A DNA stretch of 24,539 nucleotides from Bacilli bacterium (GTDB lineage Bacteria; Bacillota_I; Bacilli_A; RFN20; CAG-826), in contig JAILRR010000075.1 in assembly GCA_024698065.1 (NCBI GenBank), forward strand, positions 1 to 24,539, written 5' to 3'. The notes under the pieces are model-generated. The model did not search any database, was not told where the DNA came from, and was given only the letters and a program-made list of their open reading frames with translations. This document shows positions 18,500-24,539 of this stretch, piece by piece. Position numbers and translations under genes: made by a program. Each line of letters opens with the position of its first letter. Positions within the stretch are counted from its first letter, which is position 1.

Positions 18500-21331
18500 A
18501 TGAAGAACAAGAAATTACTTATTCTTGGTGCTGGCGCTCTTATGTCCATCGGTCTTCTCGCTGGCTGCAGCGGACAGGATTTTGAGGGCAAAGGAGTCTA
18601 CACCTACAAAACCTACCTCTCGACATCCCCAAAGACTTGGAACGTCCATAACTGGGAGACCAGTGATGAAAGCTACGTTACCGGCTTCACTGAGATGGGT
18701 CTTTACGACTGCATCCTCAATGACGAGAAAAACGGCTACAAGTTCGTCACCGAGATGGCAAGCGAAATGCCAGTTGATGTCGTTGATCAGCTTAGCGACG
18801 ATGAAATCAACGACTACTACGAAGGCAACCCAACCGCCGGTATGGCTTGGGATATCGCTCTTAACGATAAAGCTTGCTGGGAAGATGGCACGAAGATCAC
18901 CGCGAAAGACTATGTCGATTCCATGGAACTTCAGCTTTCGCCAAGATACGCCAACTCCCGTGCCGATGGTTACTATGGCAGCAACCTCGTTCTCGTGAAC
19001 GCTGAGAACTACTACAAGCAAGGCCGTCAGACCATCGAACCTTTCTACAAATATAAGCGTAGTAACGGAACCGTCCCTGATGATTCCGGCTTCTACTTCC
19101 TTAACCTTGGCAAGTACACCGATTACCTTGGCACCATCTATGGTACCACCGATACCGACACCAACTTCTACAGCCTCCTTGACCAAGTCGCCGAACAGTA
19201 CGACGTCAAGACCGAGGCCCAGAGAATCATCCACGGTTATAGCTACTACCTCATGTGGTACAAAGATCATCGTGATGACACCGCTTGGGATACCGTCTAC
19301 CGTCCAATCGATCCAACCGATCCAACGAGCGAAAAAGTCGGCCGTCCAGACCGTGTCAGCAGCAACATCATCAAAGAACAGAACGTTGATCTTGAGCTTG
19401 ATGTCTTCAATGATGGCTTCACCAACTACCTTGGCCAGAAGGATTACATCAAGACCATCAAGAACACCACCGATGGCTGGATCGATAGCAATATCGAAAC
19501 CTATTCGAGAACCGCTCTCGAAAACGACATCAAAGCCGTTGTCAGAGCCGTTAGCTCTAGAAGCCAAGAAGCCAGACAAGAATGGGCTTGGAAACTCCCT
19601 CTCTTCACCTATGTCTACACCTATGAAGGCGAACCAATCAAATTTGACAAGGTTGGCATCAGACAGATCAATGACTACAAGTTCCGTCTCTACCTCAGCC
19701 GTTCCATCACCTCTTTGAACCTTAAGTTCGCCCTTTCTGGAAACTGGCTCGTTAATGTTCCTTTATATAAGAGACTTTCGACTTCTCTTCCAAATTCGAC
19801 CTCTCTTGCTACGACCTATGGTTCGAACAAGGCTGAGAACTACTTGTCTTATGGCCCATATAAACTTAAGGACTTCATCCCAGGTGAAAAGATCTCCATC
19901 GTCCGTAACGATAAATGGTATGGTTACGAAGATGGTAAACACGTCGGCCAGTTTACAATGACCAACATCGACACAAGAATCATTGCCAAGCACGAAACTG
20001 CTATGGCGGAATTCTTGGCCGGACGTCTTGATGATATTGACCTCACCGTCACCGACTACCGTGACTACGGTAGCAGTGGACGTTGCACAACCACCTACGA
20101 GTCCTACACTCAGAAGATTTCCTTCAACACTGACGCCAAGAAACTTCTTTCCCGTCAGCAGCTTGCTGGAAGCGGCAAGAACAAAACCGTTCTCACCAAC
20201 AAGAACTTCCGTACTGGCCTCTCCCTTGGCTTAGACAGAAAGACCTTCGTCTCTAACGCTACTTCTGGTTCCAAAGGATTCACTGGTCTTCTCAATGACC
20301 TCTATCTCTCGAACAACAGCACTGGTGCTTCTTATAGAGACACCCCACAAGGCAAGAGCGTCTATGACATGGTCTATGGCAAACTTGGCAAACTTCACAT
20401 TGCCGATGCAGACGCCAAACTCACGACCGATAAGTGTGGATTCAACCACTCCCTTGCCGTTGAATACGTTGCCCTTGGCTTAAAAGAAGAGCTTAACTCC
20501 TCTGAAGCCGGACACCTTAATCCAAACGACAACATCAACATCGAGTTCCGTGTTTATGACGACGAAAGCGAAAACACCATCGCCGCCAACAACTTCATCA
20601 CCAGCGCCTGGACTTCCCTCATCGATGAGGCTGTCAAACAGCTTAGAAATGATGGCACCCTCGCTGCTAATGAAAACATCTCCATCTCCATCAATATGGT
20701 TAAGGACCAGGATTACTACAAGTCTGCCAGAAACGGTGGATTCGATATGATCTTCTCCATCTGGGGCGGCGCTGCCGTTAACCCTTATGGTCTCATGGAG
20801 GTCTACTGCAAGAAAGACTTCACCAACTGCTGCGAATACGGCTTCACTGGCAAACAAGACGATCACTACATCGCCATCGATGCCAACGGTGATGGCGCTC
20901 TTGCCGCCACCGACACCGATGAAGACGGTATCCTTGATTCCGGCGAAGAGTGGAAGAGCTTCCATGGCTGGTACAGCTACATGGTCGACAGCGACGATTG
21001 CAACGAAGCCAAATTCGGTGATGAAATCGCTCCTGGCGATGAGGGCTACGATGAGTATCTCGAATGCCATAACCGCAAACTCAACGTCCTTGCTGGACTT
21101 GAGGCTGGCATCATCAACCGCTACGAGTGCATCCCTCTTGCCGCCCGTGGCACTTCCTCCTTACTTGGTCTTAAGACCGAGAACGCCTCTAAGGTTTACA
21201 TCAACCTCATTGGCTATGGCGGAATCCGTTTCCTCAGCTTCACTTATGATGACGCCGAATGGGCCAAGTTCTGCTCTGATCATGGCAATTCCTTAGGCGA
21301 CATCTATAAATCCTACGTTGACGAAGACTAA
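18500..21331 (+). CDS. oppA: Oligopeptide-binding lipoprotein OppA-like, enlarged (SBP_bac_5)
   Basis: This is the extracytoplasmic binding protein of a peptide ABC importer. The 943-aa precursor has the signal MKNKKLLILGAGALM followed by LLAGC, lipid Cys at 23. Family-5 features: SPKTWNVHNWETSDESYVTGF near the N-terminus, GMAWDIALNDKACWEDGTKITAKDYVDS (a classic W-x-DG-x-x-x-TA-x-D pattern; shown in part), NYLSYGPYKLKDFIPGEKISIVRN, and a late GGFDMIFSIWGG segment. Usual members have about 540-600 residues, so about 350 are extra. An Asp-rich stretch at 794-816 contains two calcium-loop patterns. There are eleven internal cysteines. AAAGGAG lies 7 bases before ATG 18500. The operon order lipoprotein-oppA-oppB-oppC-oppD supports peptide import. 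Ligand size cannot be read from sequence. Confidence 0.9.
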   Translation: MKNKKLLILGAGALMSIGLLAGCSGQDFEGKGVYTYKTYLSTSPKTWNVHNWETSDESYVTGFTEMGLYDCILNDEKNGYKFVTEMASEMPVDVVDQLSDDEINDYYEGNPTAGMAWDIALNDKACWEDGTKITAKDYVDSMELQLSPRYANSRADGYYGSNLVLVNAENYYKQGRQTIEPFYKYKRSNGTVPDDSGFYFLNLGKYTDYLGTIYGTTDTDTNFYSLLDQVAEQYDVKTEAQRIIHGYSYYLMWYKDHRDDTAWDTVYRPIDPTDPTSEKVGRPDRVSSNIIKEQNVDLELDVFNDGFTNYLGQKDYIKTIKNTTDGWIDSNIETYSRTALENDIKAVVRAVSSRSQEARQEWAWKLPLFTYVYTYEGEPIKFDKVGIRQINDYKFRLYLSRSITSLNLKFALSGNWLVNVPLYKRLSTSLPNSTSLATTYGSNKAENYLSYGPYKLKDFIPGEKISIVRNDKWYGYEDGKHVGQFTMTNIDTRIIAKHETAMAEFLAGRLDDIDLTVTDYRDYGSSGRCTTTYESYTQKISFNTDAKKLLSRQQLAGSGKNKTVLTNKNFRTGLSLGLDRKTFVSNATSGSKGFTGLLNDLYLSNNSTGASYRDTPQGKSVYDMVYGKLGKLHIADADAKLTTDKCGFNHSLAVEYVALGLKEELNSSEAGHLNPNDNINIEFRVYDDESENTIAANNFITSAWTSLIDEAVKQLRNDGTLAANENISISINMVKDQDYYKSARNGGFDMIFSIWGGAAVNPYGLMEVYCKKDFTNCCEYGFTGKQDDHYIAIDANGDGALAATDTDEDGILDSGEEWKSFHGWYSYMVDSDDCNEAKFGDEIAPGDEGYDEYLECHNRKLNVLAGLEAGIINRYECIPLAARGTSSLLGLKTENASKVYINLIGYGGIRFLSFTYDDAEWAKFCSDHGNSLGDIYKSYVDED

Positions 21332-21359
21332 TATCCTTCGTTAAACAATCTTTGAATTA

Positions 21360-21396
21360 CGCAGGGGTGCCTTCTACCGAAAAAGGCGCCCTTGCG
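21360..21396 (+). other. Intercistronic hairpin between oppA and oppB
   Basis: CGCAGGGGTGCC (21360-21371) pairs with GGCGCCCTTGCG (21385-21396): 12 pairs, two of them G-U, loop of 13. No T tract. It may protect the 3' end of the oppA message and lower oppB expression. Confidence 0.65.
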
Positions 21397-21425
21397 CTTA
21401 TTGCGTTTAAAACACATCAACACTT

Positions 21426-22601
21426 ATGAAACAGAAAAAGAAAGAAATTGAAACAGAGGACACTATCCTCGATGAGAAAAAACCGCTCGATGTTTCTAAT
21501 GCTTCCTCCGATGAGCTGGTATTAGAATCCGATCGTCCTTTTTTAGAAAGGTTCGGAAGAGGATTTGTCAACTTCTGGAGAAATAAAAGCACCATCGACA
21601 CTTTGAAGTACATTCTTAAGCGTCTTCTTTTGATGGTGTTCACTTTCGGTATTGTCTTCGTTGTCTGTTTTGTCCTCATCCGTCTTCTTCCTATTGATGA
21701 AAACACCGGCATGGACGATAAAGAGAAGTTCTATCTCAGCATGGTCAGCAAAGGTATCTATCGTAGGATAGAAAATCCAGACGGTACCTATACTTATGAA
21801 GTTATGCCGATTCTCTTGCAGTTCGTTAACTTCATTAAGAATCTCTTCAGTGGCAGCGACCATCCATTTGGTTATTCTTACAGAATCCAGTGGCTCATCT
21901 CGCCACATGAGATCCTTGGCTCCCGTCTTACCCCAACCATCCTCATGAACATCTACACGATGATCGTGAGCGTCCCGGTTGGTTTAGGACTTGGCACCTT
22001 CATGGCTCTTCGCAAAAACCATTGGGAAGACCATGTCTTAAGCGTCCTCATCATGCTTGTCATTTCGGTTCCAAGCTACGTATACGCTTTCGTTCTCCAG
22101 TATCTCTTCGGATATGTCTGGCAGATATTCCCTCCAACGGCGGCCTCTTCGACTGTTGGATATTTCTCTCCGACTTACTTCGCCTCAATCATCCTTCCTG
22201 TTTTATCGATGTGCTTCGGCTCAATTGCCGGTTATGCCCGTTACACGCGTGCGGAGTTAACTGAGGTTCTTACTAGCGACTTCATGTTGCTTGCTAGAAC
22301 CAAGGGCCTTAGCAGGGGACAGGCGACCGTGAGACACGCTTTCCGTAACTCCCTCGTCCCGATCTTCCCAATGATCCTTGGTGAGATCATAGGCGTTCTC
22401 AGTGGCTCCATGATCATCGAAGCCATCTTCAACGTCAACGGTGTTGGAGGCCTCTATCTTGAATCCATCACCAAACAGGATTACGACGTCTTCCAGTTCG
22501 TCTCAATGTTCTATATCTTCATCGGTTTAGTGGGAACCCTTGTTGTCGATATCTCTTACGGTATCGGTGACCCACGTATCACAATGGGAGGTGGCAAATA
22601 A
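21426..22601 (+). CDS. oppB: Oligopeptide ABC importer permease OppB-like
   Basis: This is a membrane subunit (BPD_transp_1) of the peptide importer, 391 aa. The family usually begins near LKYILKRLL with the first helix; here that motif is at about 60-68, after an extra 58-residue, strongly charged N-terminus that should be cytoplasmic (KKKEIETEDTILDEKK). TM1 is about 68-88. The EAA loop that contacts the ATPase is DFMLLARTKGLSRGQATVRH (285-304), followed by AFRNSLVP. The ending GDPRITMG is typical. An extracytoplasmic loop of about 75 residues follows TM1. No Shine-Dalgarno sequence precedes ATG 21426, yet no better start is available. Its stop TAA overlaps the oppC ATG by one base (TAATG). 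Confidence 0.93.
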   Translation: MKQKKKEIETEDTILDEKKPLDVSNASSDELVLESDRPFLERFGRGFVNFWRNKSTIDTLKYILKRLLLMVFTFGIVFVVCFVLIRLLPIDENTGMDDKEKFYLSMVSKGIYRRIENPDGTYTYEVMPILLQFVNFIKNLFSGSDHPFGYSYRIQWLISPHEILGSRLTPTILMNIYTMIVSVPVGLGLGTFMALRKNHWEDHVLSVLIMLVISVPSYVYAFVLQYLFGYVWQIFPPTAASSTVGYFSPTYFASIILPVLSMCFGSIAGYARYTRAELTEVLTSDFMLLARTKGLSRGQATVRHAFRNSLVPIFPMILGEIIGVLSGSMIIEAIFNVNGVGGLYLESITKQDYDVFQFVSMFYIFIGLVGTLVVDISYGIGDPRITMGGGK

Positions 22602-24295
22602 TGGAAAAAGAAATTATGAATTTCAATACTGAAGCCTCTATGGACATCAAATCCATCCCGTCTGATCTCTTCGTTAAGAAAGAGAACAATGAAAATCTCC
22701 ATGACCAGGCTTTCGAGACCAAACCGATCACTTATTTGAGAGGCGCTTTCATGCGCTTTGCGAAGAACAAAGCCTCTATTGTGGCCGCTATTATCATCGG
22801 CCTCCTCGTTCTCTTTGCGATCGTCGTTCCATTCGTGTCCCCAATGTCACGCGTCGATCCAATCGAGTATCCAAACGGATTCAAAGATCCTAACTTTACC
22901 TACGCTCTTCCAACCAACCCAATCAACAAAGCCCTCAATCTTGGCTGGTGGGATGGCACTGAAGTCAAGACTGGCATCCCTAAGAATGACTTAGACATGT
23001 ATGAGCTTGACGACAGCAACCACGCCCCAATCGCTGAGGTCGTCGAAAAAGTCGAGGAGAAGATAGGTGCTCGTATTCAGACCCATTACACCCTCCGTCT
23101 TGATTCCTATTCGACGGGTTGCAAAGAGATCAACGTCTCTCAAGAGGAATACGAGAAGCTTGTCGCCTATGAGAAAGAGCAAGGCATCTACCATACCGAC
23201 AAAGGCATCATGAAGCCTCTCCGCAACTGCGGCAGTTACCTTGATAAATATCAGAAACAACTTGAGGATGAGATGAAAGCGGCTATTGACGAAGGCGTCA
23301 CTCCTCCAGTAACCGAAGACGCGATTAGCAAAATCATCGACTTCCTCGAAGGCTATTACAACCAGCACCAGAGGGTCTGGTATGAAATCGTCTCGAGAAA
23401 CTACAGCCAAAACTCCTTCGTCATCAAATACGACGCAAATAACAAAGTCACCCCAATCTATGAAATGAATGGTGGTGAGTACGTGTACGCCAAAGACAAC
23501 CTTGGCAAAGTGACTATCCGTGTCGACTACTACGATTACTTCACCTTCCATAACGGTTTCGAACCAAGATTCATGTTCGGCACCAATAGCGCAGGCGAAG
23601 ACATCTTCTACCGTCTTGCCCTCGGTACGAGATTCTCTCTCCTCCTCGGTGTTGGCATCTCCCTCATCAACTTCATCATCGGCCTCATCTGGGGCGCGGT
23701 GTCTGGTTATTATGGTGGAACCGCTGACCTTGTCATGGAACGTGTCACCGACATCATTTCCTGCATCCCGACAATCGTCATCCTCGAAATCGCATCCGTT
23801 CAGTTTACGAATAACGCCGACCTTAAGAGCGCGATAGGTCAAGGAGGCATCATCGTTCTTGCTTTCTTGCTTGCCTTCGTCTACTCAGGCTGGATAGGCG
23901 TAGCGGGAACGACGCGTATGCAGTTCTATCGTTTCAAGGGCCAAGAATACGTTCTTGCCTCAAGAACCTTAGGCGCGAAGGATCCTCGCCTCATCTTCAG
24001 GCACATCCTTCCTAACGCGGCAGGAACCCTTGTCACTTCAAGCGTTCTCATGATCCCTGGCGTCATCTTCGGAGAATCGACCCTTTCATACCTTGGTGTC
24101 GTCAACTTCTCCACAAGCGGACTTGTCTCCATCGGTTCGCTTCTCAACGAAGGATCGCACGCTGGCCTTAACGCCCACCCACACATGCTCTTCTTCCCAT
24201 GCGTCGTCATCTCCTTGCTCATGATTTGCTTCAACTTATTCGGCAACGGCTTACGCGACGCCTTCAACACAACCTTAAGAGGAAGCGAGGACTAA
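22601..24295 (+). CDS. oppC: Oligopeptide ABC importer permease OppC-like, with large extracytoplasmic insertion
   Basis: This is the second membrane subunit of the importer, 564 aa, where about 300-350 is usual. TM1 is about 58-80. The conserved segment FMFGTNSAGEDIFYRLALGT (325-344), which relatives have about 25-30 residues after TM1 as H-x-LGTDxxGRD, comes only after residue 325. This leaves an insertion of about 220 residues (81-324) predicted outside the membrane: charged and helical (VVEKVEEKIGARI, KYQKQLEDEMKAAIDEG), with two cysteines. The EAA loop is YVLASRTLGAKDPRLIFRH (450-468), then ILPNAAG. The start ATG overlaps the oppB stop. The insertion could contact the enlarged OppA (inference). 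Confidence 0.93.
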   Translation: MEKEIMNFNTEASMDIKSIPSDLFVKKENNENLHDQAFETKPITYLRGAFMRFAKNKASIVAAIIIGLLVLFAIVVPFVSPMSRVDPIEYPNGFKDPNFTYALPTNPINKALNLGWWDGTEVKTGIPKNDLDMYELDDSNHAPIAEVVEKVEEKIGARIQTHYTLRLDSYSTGCKEINVSQEEYEKLVAYEKEQGIYHTDKGIMKPLRNCGSYLDKYQKQLEDEMKAAIDEGVTPPVTEDAISKIIDFLEGYYNQHQRVWYEIVSRNYSQNSFVIKYDANNKVTPIYEMNGGEYVYAKDNLGKVTIRVDYYDYFTFHNGFEPRFMFGTNSAGEDIFYRLALGTRFSLLLGVGISLINFIIGLIWGAVSGYYGGTADLVMERVTDIISCIPTIVILEIASVQFTNNADLKSAIGQGGIIVLAFLLAFVYSGWIGVAGTTRMQFYRFKGQEYVLASRTLGAKDPRLIFRHILPNAAGTLVTSSVLMIPGVIFGESTLSYLGVVNFSTSGLVSIGSLLNEGSHAGLNAHPHMLFFPCVVISLLMICFNLFGNGLRDAFNTTLRGSED

Positions 24296-24299
24296 TGTT

Positions 24300-24539
24300 A
24301 TGAAGAAAACAGTTATCAATAACGAGAAAATCCTCGAAGTCAAAGACCTTAGAGTCTCTTTCAGAACCGACTCCGGCACCGTCAAAGCGGTCCGTGGTAT
24401 CTCTTTCCCTTTATATAAAGGAAGGACGATGGCCATCGTCGGTGAGTCTGGCTCTGGAAAATCCGTCACTTCCAAGGCCATCCTTGGCATCTTGGCCAAC
24501 AACAAAATCGTCGAAGACGGTCAGATCATCTATGATGGC
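24300..24539 (+). CDS. oppD: Oligopeptide ABC importer ATPase OppD-like, N-terminal part (runs off window)
   Basis: Eighty residues are visible. ILEVKDLRVSFRTDSGTVKA, then VRGISFPLYKGRTMAIVGES lead into Walker A G48-ESGSGKS55 (the S-V-T-S-K-A-I-L-G pattern after it is typical of OppD/DppD). The rest (signature, Walker B, and the C-terminal oligopeptide extension) lies outside. ATG 24300 is 4 bases after the oppC stop and about 9 bases after GAGG inside the end of oppC. The closer ATG at 24295 is out of frame and stops at once. An oppF gene is expected next. Confidence 0.92.
   Translation, partial: MKKTVINNEKILEVKDLRVSFRTDSGTVKAVRGISFPLYKGRTMAIVGESGSGKSVTSKAILGILANNKIVEDGQIIYDG

Noticed and set aside
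18515..19579. Long open frame (354 codons) on the - strand opposite oppA
   Set aside because: It lies wholly antisense to a well-supported gene, has low-complexity Val/Asp/Gly composition and no ribosome binding site. The biased codon use of oppA (few codons whose complement is a stop) explains it.
22991..23842. Open frame of 283 codons on the - strand opposite oppC
   Set aside because: Antisense shadow of a biased gene. No motif, no start signal.

Overview
The window looks like chromosomal DNA from a low-to-mid GC Bacillota-type bacterium, most likely an uncultured anaerobic gut member of the Bacilli/Mollicutes-related lineages. This rests on an RNA polymerase delta subunit gene, CcpA-type cre boxes, a guanine-class riboswitch, AGGAG-type ribosome binding sites and lipobox lipoproteins. 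TGA is used as a stop (ychF, ispF, cysQ) and Trp is TGG, so the genetic code is standard and this is not a UGA-Trp mollicute. The lineage call is inference.

Layout. (1) 1-3240: a tight housekeeping run on the + strand, ychF (3' part only), ispF, argS and rpoE (delta), closed by a hairpin terminator. (2) 3353-4440: a small two-helix membrane protein and a CysQ-like phosphatase, each followed by a terminator. (3) 4494-4887: a nfu-like Fe-S scaffold gene on the - strand, divergent from a small winged-helix gene. Their shared region holds two near-leaderless promoters and a palindromic operator candidate. The winged-helix gene is directly followed by an M3 oligopeptidase. (4) 6952-12944: a nucleoside importer operon of the BMP/Nup type. 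Its leader carries a perfect cre box and a guanine-type purine riboswitch with a terminator hairpin. The genes are a BMP lipoprotein, a double-ABC ATPase and two permeases. (5) 12989-16175, - strand: an M32 carboxypeptidase and an acyl-CoA/AMP ligase of unknown substrate. (6) 16176-24539: an intergenic region with a second perfect cre box and a good promoter, then a lipoprotein of unknown function with an Ig-like N-terminal part, then a large OppA, OppB, OppC and the start of OppD, which runs off the window.

How it works together (inference). The window is dominated by scavenging. A purine nucleoside importer is controlled by guanine and probably by carbon status. An oligopeptide importer also has a cre box upstream, and two cytoplasmic metallopeptidases (M3, M32) could process imported peptides. 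The transporters are enlarged. The nucleoside ATPase has an insertion in its second nucleotide-binding domain. One nucleoside permease ends in three tandem 11-residue repeats. OppA is about 940 residues long with two dockerin/EF-hand-like calcium loops, and OppC has a roughly 220-residue extracytoplasmic insertion.

No tRNA, rRNA, CRISPR array, insertion sequence or prophage feature was seen. The clearest non-coding elements are the riboswitch and the two cre boxes. The least explained coding features are the 633-residue lipoprotein and the repeat tail of the nucleoside permease.
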